From positions 248,001 through 312,000 of the forward strand of contig NZ_VCQU01000005.1 of assembly GCF_012932915.1 (NCBI RefSeq): a stretch of 64,000 nt of DNA, in the 5' to 3' direction. Each line of letters starts with the position of its first letter. Position 1 is the first letter of the stretch. The DNA comes from Antrihabitans stalactiti (GTDB lineage: Bacteria > Actinomycetota > Actinomycetes > Mycobacteriales > Mycobacteriaceae). This document shows, piece after piece, positions 48,323 to 55,911 of the stretch. The notes under the pieces were generated by a model that saw only the letters and a list, made by a program, of their open reading frames with translations, searched no databases and was not told the origin of the DNA. A program made the position numbers and the translations under genes.

Positions 48323-48955
48323 ATGCGCGCAGTGACCCGTGGCGGAACGTCGTGGCGGCGCACCGGGATTCTCCTTCTTCCCGCTCTATTGGGCGTACTT
48401 ATCGTGGGGGCCTTGGCAATTCGGGGAAAAATGACGCTCAATCTCGCCATCACCGGGCAGGAATTCAAGGTCGCAGCCAACGATCTGGTTGCCCCGAAGG
48501 GCCTCACCATCTATCCGACCGGTCAGCAGATGAAGAACGAGGGTGAAACGGTCCCGGTGGTGCTGGCGACAGTTCCCGAGGCCGAACTCGCCGACGGAAT
48601 GTGCATCTCGTTACGCCTGACGTTTCCGCTCATCGGCACCAACACACTCCGGATGCGCACGACAGGCGACACCAAGGCTACGAATCTGACGGCGTCGGCA
48701 CGATCGATGGACGTGGACGAGATCAACATCACCGACCTGGTCGCTCCGATGATTGTCGGTCAGGATGCCTCGTCGCTGAAGGGAACCGAAGGCGGGCAGC
48801 CCGGGGCTTTCGGCGTCGAAGCGCAGGCGCGAGGCACGGTCGGATCGATGAGGGGCACCGCGGTCGGCGCGGTGATCGCGGGAACGCTGTCGATCAGCGG
48901 AATCAAGGTCCCCGATCTCAGTCACGGCAATGGCCCAGATCAAGAATGCTATTGA
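48323..48955 (+). CDS. DUF6230 secreted/membrane protein, copy 1
   Basis: This 210-residue protein has one N-terminal membrane helix (TGILLLPALLGVLIVGALAI) preceded by G-T-S-W-x-R (8-13), then a beta-rich extracytoplasmic domain. LNLAITGQEFKVAANDL after the helix, Cys94 (DGMCISL), VGQDASSLKG and the C-terminal Cys209 (QECY) fit DUF6230, known mainly from Streptomyces and sometimes mis-annotated as cholesterol esterase. The ATG at 48323 follows GAGG; a GTG at 48311 is an alternative. It is paired with a DUF6114 gene 7 bases downstream, as in Streptomyces. Confidence 0.8.
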   Translation: MRAVTRGGTSWRRTGILLLPALLGVLIVGALAIRGKMTLNLAITGQEFKVAANDLVAPKGLTIYPTGQQMKNEGETVPVVLATVPEAELADGMCISLRLTFPLIGTNTLRMRTTGDTKATNLTASARSMDVDEINITDLVAPMIVGQDASSLKGTEGGQPGAFGVEAQARGTVGSMRGTAVGAVIAGTLSISGIKVPDLSHGNGPDQECY

Positions 48956-48962
48956 GGCTGAG

Positions 48963-49400
48963 ATGACGCGCGACGACGGCGTATTCGCACGGTTCCGGAG
49001 GTTTCGCCAGACCCGCCCGTTCTGGGGCGGGCTGTTCGTGATCGTCGCTGGGGTGATCATCGGGTACATCCCGCTCGGGCCGATTTCGCTCATCATTCAT
49101 GCCGGTCGCGGAGCTATCTACGGCTACGCCATCGCTGTGGTGCTCATCGCCATGGGTCTGCTCATCTGGTTCATGCCATCGCAGCGGCGGCTGGCCGCAA
49201 TAGTTGCCGTCGTCGCATCGCTGTTGTCGTTTCCGCTGACCAATCTCGGCGGATTCATCGCCGGGATGATGTGGGGGATCGTCGGCGGCGCAATGGCATT
49301 CGGCTGGATACCCGACAAACCGTCACGGAAGATGCGCAAGGCGCAGGACGGTCGTTCGGATCAGCCGACCGTCTCGGTCACTAAGCCGGCTTCAGCATGA
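48963..49400 (+). CDS. DUF6114 membrane protein, copy 1
   Basis: This 145-residue protein is mostly four membrane helices. The N-terminal RFRQTRPFWGGLFVIVAGV and the TNLGGFIAGMMWGIVGGAMAFGW segment near the C-terminus are the DUF6114 hallmarks; a short basic tail follows. The ATG at 48963 is preceded by GAGG; an ATG at 48930 would overlap the DUF6230 gene by 26 bases. The 3' end overlaps that of the convergent signal peptidase gene by 20 bases. Confidence 0.8.
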   Translation: MTRDDGVFARFRRFRQTRPFWGGLFVIVAGVIIGYIPLGPISLIIHAGRGAIYGYAIAVVLIAMGLLIWFMPSQRRLAAIVAVVASLLSFPLTNLGGFIAGMMWGIVGGAMAFGWIPDKPSRKMRKAQDGRSDQPTVSVTKPASA

Positions 49401-49986
49401 CGTCATCGGCGATGCGGCCCATGCTGCTCAACGGATACGAGCGCCATGTCGCAACGGCTCGCACAAATTCGATCGGCGCCCAGCCGTGCGCGCGCGAATC
49501 GTCCGAGGCGGCGAAGTTGTCGCCGAGCAGGAACAACTGCCCGTCGGGGACACGTTGCGGCGTAACGACACTGGTCAGCTTGCCGTCAGGAGTGCAGCAA
49601 TTCGACGACGCTTTGCCCCAGCGCTCGTTCCAGGCCGGATTGTCGACGATCAACCACGGTCCGGTGCCGCCGGGCTGCACGGCAACCACTCCGCCGCGCA
49701 CCCCGATCTTGTCGATCCGGACCATGTCGCCTGGTATTCCGATTACGCGCTTGACCACTTGGGGTCCGTTCTTGGAGAACCGGCCGACGACCACCGCGAA
49801 GCGATCGACCTCCGGTTTCGATCCGAGCGGGTTGATGAAGATGCGGTCGCCATCCCGCAGGGTCGGCTCCATGCTGGTCCCCCGAATTGGAATCGACGAC
49901 AGCGCGGCCCCCGCGAAGGTGACCAGCGCCAGAACCAGCACCGCTGCGACCACGAGCGACAGGCGTCGAACGATGACTAGCGACAC
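49381..49986 (-). CDS. Type I signal peptidase (S26A)
   Basis: This 201-residue protein has one N-terminal membrane helix (LVVAAVLVLALVTFAGAAL) and the leader-peptidase boxes: Ser38 in RGTSMEPTL, Lys79 in VVKRVIGIPGD, and LLGDNFAASDDSRAHGW. It is therefore probably active. It is shorter than housekeeping actinobacterial LepB (usually 260-290 residues) and lies inside the DUF6230/DUF6114 cluster, divergent from the second DUF6230 gene by 66 bases. A dedicated role in processing the cluster's exported proteins is inferred from position. Confidence 0.88.
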   Translation of the reverse strand: MSLVIVRRLSLVVAAVLVLALVTFAGAALSSIPIRGTSMEPTLRDGDRIFINPLGSKPEVDRFAVVVGRFSKNGPQVVKRVIGIPGDMVRIDKIGVRGGVVAVQPGGTGPWLIVDNPAWNERWGKASSNCCTPDGKLTSVVTPQRVPDGQLFLLGDNFAASDDSRAHGWAPIEFVRAVATWRSYPLSSMGRIADDVMLKPA

Positions 49987-50052
49987 ACGACCTCCGATTT
50001 GGCGATTCGCGCCCCCAACCACTTCCCGTGAGGGTGAAGGGAACCCCGAGAG

Positions 50053-50790
50053 ATGAGCAATCCGAATCGGCGCACCGCGTACCGCATCCGACAATCGTTC
50101 GCCAAGTTAGCAGTCCATGCCCGCGCGAAGTCGGTCGCCGCGGTGAAATCGTGGAACGACGCAATGGAGGCAGAGGCGACCGACGGAACGATTCGTGGGA
50201 CGCGCTGGACCCGCGGCGTCGCTGTGATGCTCCCGGCAGCGGTCGTGTCGGCTGTGATCGGCAACGCCATCGTCGAAGGCGTGCTCGCCGCCGGCGTCAA
50301 CTTCGCCAACCAGCCGATAACGATGCACATCGACGAACTGAACGGCAACGGCTTGGTCGCGATCATGGGTTCGGTGAACGTCAAGAACGACGATGGTTCG
50401 ATCAGGCAGGATGCCACTCTGCACGGCGCGGCGAAGAGCGCCGATATCACCGGCCTGTGCGCGCTCATCGAGCAGTCCGTGCTCGGCGTGAACTACACGA
50501 TCGTCATGAAGGCGAGCGGCGGCGCAGGCAACAACATGTTCTTCGATATGACAGCCGGCGAGCTGGACGACACCGTGATGTCGAACGCGGTCATCGGGAA
50601 GTCGGCCGACGAAATCATGTTCGGCGGCCAATCCATCGGTGGTCAACCGGGAGGCTTCGGGCTCGACGCTTCCGACTCCGATGTTCAGGCCAAGAACATC
50701 ACGGGCACTGCGTACGGCGCCGCGATCCTCGGTCAAATGAAGATCCCCCACCTGGTCATGAACATCCAGCCGGGCGAAGCAACGTGCTGA
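50053..50790 (+). CDS. DUF6230 secreted/membrane protein, copy 2
   Basis: This 245-residue protein has a longer basic/helical N-terminal extension (1-48) than copies 1 and 3. Then come G-T-R-W-T-R (49-54), a membrane helix (VAVMLPAAVVSAVIGNAIV) and a beta-rich outer domain with Cys136 (ITGLCALIEQ), GGQPGGFGLD and a last-residue Cys245 (GEATC). It is the first gene of a tightly overlapping operon; its stop overlaps the GTG of DUF6114 copy 2. The N-terminal extension could bind a cytoplasmic partner. Confidence 0.8.
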   Translation: MSNPNRRTAYRIRQSFAKLAVHARAKSVAAVKSWNDAMEAEATDGTIRGTRWTRGVAVMLPAAVVSAVIGNAIVEGVLAAGVNFANQPITMHIDELNGNGLVAIMGSVNVKNDDGSIRQDATLHGAAKSADITGLCALIEQSVLGVNYTIVMKASGGAGNNMFFDMTAGELDDTVMSNAVIGKSADEIMFGGQSIGGQPGGFGLDASDSDVQAKNITGTAYGAAILGQMKIPHLVMNIQPGEATC

Positions 50791-51236
50791 CGGCGGTGCA
50801 CCGCGCACGGGTGTGGTTCAAGTCGTTCCGGCGTACTCGGCCGTTCTGGGGCGGTCTGTGGCTGACCCTCGGCGGCTGGCTCGTGCTGCGCCTGTCGATG
50901 GTGTCGATTCAAATCGTCATGTCGACCGGCATCGTCGGGTTCGGTGGCTGGCTTACCGGCGGCGGGATGATCGCCTGCGGGCTGCTCGCCTGGTGTCTGC
51001 CGAGCCAACGGTACGTCGCGGGAATCATCGGCTTGCTGCTTGCCGTTGCGTCGCTGCTGGTTTCCAATTTCGGCGGACTGCTTCTTGGCATGGTGTTCGG
51101 CATGGTCGGCTCGTCCATGGTGATCAGTTGGGGTCCGAAGAAGCCCCTGCATCTGGGGCGAAAGATCAAGGGCGCCTTGCTCAATGACGGTAGGCCGGTC
51201 ATCGATCGCAGTGCCGAGCACGAGTCGGTCCCGTGA
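50784..51236 (+). CDS. DUF6114 membrane protein, copy 2
   Basis: This 150-residue four-helix protein has SFRRTRPFWGGLWLTLGGW at the N-terminus and SNFGGLLLGMVFGMVGSSMV near the C-terminus, closely parallel to copy 1. The GTG at 50784 overlaps the preceding stop by 7 bases, and its own TGA overlaps the next GTG, so translation is coupled through the operon. The DUF6230-DUF6114 order repeats that of copy 1. Confidence 0.8.
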   Translation: MLTAVHRARVWFKSFRRTRPFWGGLWLTLGGWLVLRLSMVSIQIVMSTGIVGFGGWLTGGGMIACGLLAWCLPSQRYVAGIIGLLLAVASLLVSNFGGLLLGMVFGMVGSSMVISWGPKKPLHLGRKIKGALLNDGRPVIDRSAEHESVP

Positions 51237-51985
51237 GGCGGCTCGGTCGAATCGCCGCGGCATTGTGTGCGGGAGCGCTCCTCGCCACCACCGCATACGG
51301 ACCGGGGAACGTCGCCGATGCGATCGGCTATCACCAGCTACCGCCTGCCCCGGTTGCCGGTCCGGGGTTCGACATCGGGCCGACGCCGCTGCACCTGCGC
51401 TCGCTCGGTCAGGCCCGGATCTACAACCTGCAGACCGCGGCCTTGAACCAGTTCCTGACGGCCACCGATGGCACGGTGTCACCGCCGCTGGTGTACATGC
51501 GGATGGAATACGCCGAGATGGACGACGTTCGGATCGACCAGGCCAGGCCTGGCCAATTCACCCTGACTCTGAACAACTACGGCAGTGGGGTGACGGCGGC
51601 GTCGCTAGGCAGTCCAGGCACGACACTCGAGTTGTGGGCTGAAGTCAAACGCTTCGATTTCTGCGTCACCGCGGACGCGTTCAACGCGTTGGTTGTCGGC
51701 TACGCGGGCGTGTTCGGCGGACGGCTGGACGAGGTACTCCGCCTGATCGCGGACACACTCACGCCGACCGTGAACAGCACCATGTCCAGGTTCGGGCCGT
51801 GCGTCGACGTCAAAGCTGTGGTGCCGATCCTGACCTTGCTCGTCGATAACCACGTACCGCTGCCGTCGCTCGTATACGTCGGTCAATTGGATGCGCTTGC
51901 GTATGCGGTCAAGGTCACCGCACCACCTGGTGTCGAATCGGCGCGCCTTCCTGCGACCGTCGTAGAGGTGAAACCGTGGCAATAG
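51233..51985 (+). CDS. Secreted protein of the DUF6230 operon, unknown family
   Basis: This 250-residue protein has a signal peptide (IAAALCAGALLATTAYG). The mature part contains LHLRSLGQARIYNLQTAALNQFL, ELWAEVKRFDFCV and two cysteines (KRFDFCV and RFGPCVDVK). I do not recognise a family. Parts of it recall the DUF6230 outer domain (short strand repeats and paired Cys), but no GTxWxR motif is present. It overlaps its neighbours on both sides (4 and 10 bases), so it is an integral member of the operon. Confidence 0.75.
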   Translation: MRRLGRIAAALCAGALLATTAYGPGNVADAIGYHQLPPAPVAGPGFDIGPTPLHLRSLGQARIYNLQTAALNQFLTATDGTVSPPLVYMRMEYAEMDDVRIDQARPGQFTLTLNNYGSGVTAASLGSPGTTLELWAEVKRFDFCVTADAFNALVVGYAGVFGGRLDEVLRLIADTLTPTVNSTMSRFGPCVDVKAVVPILTLLVDNHVPLPSLVYVGQLDALAYAVKVTAPPGVESARLPATVVEVKPWQ

Positions 51986-52644
51986 CGAAAACTTCGGCGA
52001 CGGAGAAGATCAACGGCACCCGCTGGCCGCGCGCAGTCGCCGCGCTGTGTCCAGCGCTCATCGCGGTGGGAACGATCGGGTTCAACATTGCCAACGGCGC
52101 AATCGCGCTGAACATCACCGCGCAATCCGGTACCGCCAGCTTGGCGACTTCGGCAGCCCAGCTACACGGAATCGGTCTGATAACGACTGCTGCTCCCACC
52201 AAAGGTCCTGACGGCGAGACATACGACACCTGGCTGGCACGAGTCGCAATCGCGCAGGTCAGTGCCAGTGGGCTGTGCTTCGCGCAACCTGCGACGTTCT
52301 TCGGCCAGACGATGACCCTTGTGCTCAACGCCAACGACGGCGACCCCTCGACCTATGAGATCGAAGCGGGTGGCGTCGTCGCCGAGGCGTTCGGTGCGAC
52401 GGCCGACCTCACTGGTTTCGGGAACGTGATCCTGAACAAGGGAGCGTCGAGCGTCAACACCCGAGGATTTCCAATCGATCTCGGTGGGCATGCCGACCAG
52501 TTCGGTGGCGAGATCGACTCGGCGGTTGCGTACAACATCGTCGGCAGCGCGCAGAGCGCATCTGTCTACAACGTCGCGAGAATTCCGCACCTCAGCATGC
52601 AGTTCGTCTCCGGTGAGTACAAATGCACAGAGGGTCCACGCTGA
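51976..52644 (+). CDS. DUF6230 secreted/membrane protein, copy 3
   Basis: This 222-residue protein has G-T-R-W-P-R (14-19), one N-terminal helix (AVAALCPALIAVGTIGFNI) and a beta-rich outer domain with Cys101 (ASGLCFAQ) and Cys217 near the C-terminus (YKCTEG), matching the cysteine placement of copies 1 and 2. There is no DUF6114 gene after it; a strong terminator follows. The GTG at 51976 overlaps the previous gene by 10 bases. Confidence 0.78.
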   Translation: MAIAKTSATEKINGTRWPRAVAALCPALIAVGTIGFNIANGAIALNITAQSGTASLATSAAQLHGIGLITTAAPTKGPDGETYDTWLARVAIAQVSASGLCFAQPATFFGQTMTLVLNANDGDPSTYEIEAGGVVAEAFGATADLTGFGNVILNKGASSVNTRGFPIDLGGHADQFGGEIDSAVAYNIVGSAQSASVYNVARIPHLSMQFVSGEYKCTEGPR

Positions 52645-52656
52645 CCTGGACAAAGC

Positions 52657-52693
52657 AAAGCTCCCCCCGACCGAAATGGTCGGGGGGAGCTTT
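52657..52693. terminator. Terminator of the DUF6230/DUF6114 operon
   Basis: A perfect 16-bp stem (52657-52672 with 52678-52693) rich in C/G, with loop GAAAT and A/T at the base, starts 12 bases after the last stop. It also lies beyond the 3' end of the convergent small membrane gene. Confidence 0.88.
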
Positions 52694-52710
52694 GGATGAC
52701 AGCTAGTGGT

Positions 52711-52932
52711 TCAGTGGCCGTGTGCGAATGCCGGGACCGGTGCCGTAGGTGCCGTGCGGTCCGACCGCAGCCGCGTGGTGATCGCGGACCGGACGTTGGC
52801 CCAGGTCTCGCTCGGCACGAAGAGCAGCGCCCAGGCGGCGACCAGGACGGGAACGACCAGCCATGCGTAGGTCCATGCGAATTCAACAGCCGCGAAGAAG
52901 TAGCCGAGAATGATGAACGGGATGCCTGCCAT
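52711..52932 (-). CDS. Small two-helix membrane protein, copy 1
   Basis: This 73-residue protein starts MAGIPFIILGYFFAAVEFAW, continues with a second helix (LVVPVLVAAWALLFVP) and ends in a basic, then His-containing tail. It is a clear paralogue of the 76-residue protein at 53.2 kb: identical spacing, and the shared LLFVPS-x-TWA motif after helix 2. GAGGAGACCACA precedes the ATG, and the same GACCACAATGGC context is found at the paralogue. Family unknown. Confidence 0.78.
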   Translation of the reverse strand: MAGIPFIILGYFFAAVEFAWTYAWLVVPVLVAAWALLFVPSETWANVRSAITTRLRSDRTAPTAPVPAFAHGH

Positions 52933-53090
52933 TGTGGTCTCCTCTGTCGGGAATCGAATTTCTATTTCCCTATGTATTTCTTCAACTAATTGTCGCGCGA
53001 ATATCTTCCGATTGGAATACAAAAGAGAGTGCCGCCACAACGACCCCCCATTGTGTGATGGCCGCCACAAACTGGCGATCCGCATAAATG

Positions 53091-53136
53091 CTTGTGAGTC
53101 TTTTCGGAGTCCATAGACTCCGAAAAGACTCACAAG
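53091..53136. repeat. Palindromic hairpin, repeat family B (copy 2)
   Basis: A perfect 21-bp stem (53091-53111 with 53116-53136) around CATA, built on TGTGAGTCTTTTCGGAGTC, the same core as the hairpin at 37385-37430. Here it lies between the two small membrane protein genes and probably terminates the upstream one. Confidence 0.82.
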
Positions 53137-53191
53137 GGCATTCCACCTCGACCACGCTGTCGAGGAAGCGCCTGGCGGGGAAAACGCCTGG

Positions 53192-53422
53192 TTAGCGGCT
53201 GTGCGCTAGTTCGCGATGCCGAGGTTCGGCAACTTTGGCAACCGGCTTCGTCCGCCGCAACGGTGCAGCAATTGCGTGTCGGATGCTTGCCCACGTGCGA
53301 CTCGGCACGAAAAGCAGCAGCCAGACCGCAACCATGAGCGGCACCACGATCAAAGCATGTTTGAAAGCAAAGTCAACAACCGCAAAGAAGTACGCAAGAA
53401 TGACAATCGGAAGCTGAGCCAT
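53192..53422 (-). CDS. Small two-helix membrane protein, copy 2
   Basis: This 76-residue protein (MAQLPIVILAYFFAVVDFAF, then a second helix LIVVPLMVAVWLLLFVPS) has a basic tail. It is paralogous to the protein encoded at 52711-52932. AAGGGGACCACA precedes the ATG. Its position beside Usp2 and the DUF445 genes suggests it belongs to the same locus; it might be a small subunit or regulator of one of the larger membrane proteins, which is inference only. Confidence 0.78.
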   Translation of the reverse strand: MAQLPIVILAYFFAVVDFAFKHALIVVPLMVAVWLLLFVPSRTWASIRHAIAAPLRRTKPVAKVAEPRHRELAHSR

Positions 53423-53639
53423 TGTGGTCCCCTTGGTCAGTTGAATTAGTTCTGTATTGCAGAACCGATTCAACGGGCCAGGCAGTCCGAAAGGAAGGCA
53501 AAAGCGCTGGCCCTCACAGTGGCACCGGGCAATGTGACAATTACCACAATTGGTTCGAGAAACGCCCGCTGAGCAGCGAAAATGGCGCGGAATGCACGGC
53601 GGTCCTACTGCCGGGCTGCAATGAGCGTCACAGTGCCGC

Positions 53640-54437
53640 TCAATCGCGTGACGTGTTGACCAGCAGCAGATTGGTGTGGGCGGAGTGCGTCACTTTGTTG
53701 GCCACGGACCCGAGCAGTCGCGACGGACCGCTCATGCTGCGATTCCCGATCGCGAGGATTCCGTAGTCCGACGCGGCGTCGATCAGCGTCTTTGCAGGCA
53801 GTAGGCCGGTGAGCACATCGCGCTCGACGACCAGGTCGGGCTCGTCGATGCCGAGCTCACCGAGGCTCGCCGACATCAATCGGCCGCCTTCCTCCAGATC
53901 TTTGGCAACCGTCACCAGATGCGGAGTAGCGCCGAGCGCGAGCGTGAGTTCCAGTCCTCGTCGAACTGCATGGCGCGACGTCGCCGAACCATCGGTGGTC
54001 AGCCCGACCGCGCCACCTGCCCGTGGCAGCGGCCCCTGCACGAACAGGACGTCCGCCGGACTGTGGTGCGAAAGCCGGTTTGCGACGCTGCCTGCAACAC
54101 GGCTCGTCGCGCGATGCAGGCTTGCCCCGCCGATGACAAGTAGGAAATCGGGATGCTCCTCGGCGACCTCGACGAGCACTTCCGCGGCCGAACCGGTCGG
54201 CTGGAGGGACGTCACATCGGTGGCTCCGGCATCTTCGACGACTTTCACCGCGGCGTCGCCGATCGCGAGCGCCCACTCGTAGCTCTCGCCTTCGGGCACA
54301 TTGGTGAAGCCGTCCCAGACCGTGATGACGACCGCAGGTACTCCCAGTGCCGCGGCCACGACGCCGCCTGCTTCGATTGCCGGCGCGGATTCGGATGAAC
54401 CGTCGGCACCGATGAGAACACCTCGATAAGAGATCAT
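53640..54437 (-). CDS. Tandem universal stress protein, copy 2
   Basis: This 265-residue double Usp protein starts MISYRGVLIGADGSSESAPA, with AAGGG before the ATG. Its C-terminal 30 residues (from SMSGPSRLLGSVANKV on) are almost the same as in copy 1, whereas the N-domain has diverged and its nucleotide loop (GGASLHRATSRVAGS) lacks the second Gly of the ATP motif. The second domain has Ser for that Gly as well. ATP binding may therefore be lost in this copy. It is divergent from DUF445c with a 184-base gap. Confidence 0.88.
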   Translation of the reverse strand: MISYRGVLIGADGSSESAPAIEAGGVVAAALGVPAVVITVWDGFTNVPEGESYEWALAIGDAAVKVVEDAGATDVTSLQPTGSAAEVLVEVAEEHPDFLLVIGGASLHRATSRVAGSVANRLSHHSPADVLFVQGPLPRAGGAVGLTTDGSATSRHAVRRGLELTLALGATPHLVTVAKDLEEGGRLMSASLGELGIDEPDLVVERDVLTGLLPAKTLIDAASDYGILAIGNRSMSGPSRLLGSVANKVTHSAHTNLLLVNTSRD

Positions 54438-54621
54438 CTGAGCCCTTTCGAGTGGTGTATGTCTCCAAATGCGATCCAATAATGGTGTCGCCGACGCTAC
54501 CACCAGCGGTTTAACGATGGAGCTGGATTACTGCGCCGCTCGACGAATCCCGATCTGCGGCGATCCCACGGTAAAGTTCCCCCGGCTTATACAGGCATTG
54601 AGACGATGGGCGGAGGTGAAA

Positions 54622-55899
54622 ATGGATCACCACTTGATGATGGATCTGATCACGGTTCCATTGTTCACCGGCATCATCGGGTATATCACGAACTGGACGG
54701 GCGTCCTGATGCTCTTCGTCCCGATCGAGTTTCACGGCTTCCATTTGCCCGGTCTGAAGTACGTCTTTCCCTACTTCCCGCGTCGAGTCCAGGTGCTCCC
54801 GATCTACAAGGACGGCCACCGGTTCGGCTGGCAGGGGATGGTCCCGTCCCGAGCCGAGAAGATGGCAAGCATCGCCGTCGACAAGAGCCTCGCCAAGGTC
54901 GGCAGCATCTCCGACTTCTATCGCGAACTCGATCCGGACGCCATCGCCGAGCACCTCGCGGAGGTCGCGCGCCCCGAGGTCCGGGGCATCGTCGACCGGA
55001 TCATGATCAAAGAGAACCCGCGTTTCTGGTACAACATGCCGAACTTCGCGAAGGAGTTCGTCTTCCGCAAGGTCGAAGACGATCTACCCAAGAACGTTTC
55101 CAAGATCACCAGCGAGATGGAGCAACATCTCGACCAGCTGATCGACGCGAAATCGATGGCCGTTCGCATTCTGGTCGGCAACCCGAAACTGCTGAACGAC
55201 ATCTTCCGCACGATGGGTGCCAAGGAATTGAAGTTCATGCAGAACTTCGGCTTCTATTTCGGGGTTCCGTGCGGATTGATTCTGGTCGGAATCTTGCAAG
55301 TGCTCCCATACTGGTGGGTGTTGCCTATCGGCGGAATCATCATCGGCTGGACCGTCAACTATGTCGGTATCACGATGATCTTCGAGCCGATCGAGCGGTC
55401 TTCCTGGGTGCCGTGGCGGCAAGGTCTGCTGCTGAAGCGACGCGACGAGATCAGCGCCGGATTCGCTGACACCTTCTCCGAGAAGGTCGTCACGGTCGAG
55501 AACATCATGGACGAAATGCTGCACGGACCACGATCCGACCGGACGCACGCCATGTTGGAAAGCGTGCTGCACGACGCGGTCGACGACGCGGTGGGTGCAG
55601 CCAGGGTCGCCGTGAAGACTGCGATCGGCAGCGAAGAGTACAGGCGAGTGAAGGCTGCAATCGGTCCGGCCGCAATCGAGTTCATGCCCGTCGCCTTCGA
55701 AGACGAGGTGTTCGCGAAGGCGCAGGCAAGCAAGATTCATACATTCGTCGAGACTCAGATGAGCAAGCTCGGCAACTACGACTTCCAGCAGATGCTGCGG
55801 GCGGCGGTCAAGCAGGACGAGTGGCTACTCTTTCTCCATGGCGGCGTTCTCGGTGCATTTGCCGGGTTCCTGCACCTCGCGATCTTTCCCCCAGGGTAG
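54622..55899 (+). CDS. DUF445 membrane protein, copy c
   Basis: This 425-residue protein starts at the ATG at 54622, after GGAGGTGAAA. The layout equals copy a: N-terminal GYITNWTGVLMLFVP, PRRVQVLPIY, SRAEKMASIAVDKSLAKVGS, middle helices ending NYVGITMIFEP, ENIMDEMLHGPRSDRT and C-terminal HGGVLGAFAGFLHLAIF. It is followed after 12 bases by DUF4393 copy b, mirroring the pair at 43.2-45.7 kb in the opposite orientation. Confidence 0.85.
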   Translation: MDHHLMMDLITVPLFTGIIGYITNWTGVLMLFVPIEFHGFHLPGLKYVFPYFPRRVQVLPIYKDGHRFGWQGMVPSRAEKMASIAVDKSLAKVGSISDFYRELDPDAIAEHLAEVARPEVRGIVDRIMIKENPRFWYNMPNFAKEFVFRKVEDDLPKNVSKITSEMEQHLDQLIDAKSMAVRILVGNPKLLNDIFRTMGAKELKFMQNFGFYFGVPCGLILVGILQVLPYWWVLPIGGIIIGWTVNYVGITMIFEPIERSSWVPWRQGLLLKRRDEISAGFADTFSEKVVTVENIMDEMLHGPRSDRTHAMLESVLHDAVDDAVGAARVAVKTAIGSEEYRRVKAAIGPAAIEFMPVAFEDEVFAKAQASKIHTFVETQMSKLGNYDFQQMLRAAVKQDEWLLFLHGGVLGAFAGFLHLAIFPPG

Positions 55900-55911
55900 G
55901 TAACGAAACAG

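Noticed and set aside
48323-52644. Cholesterol esterase function for DUF6230 proteins
   Set aside because: This label circulates in databases, but no alpha/beta-hydrolase fold, GxSxG nucleophile or catalytic triad is visible.
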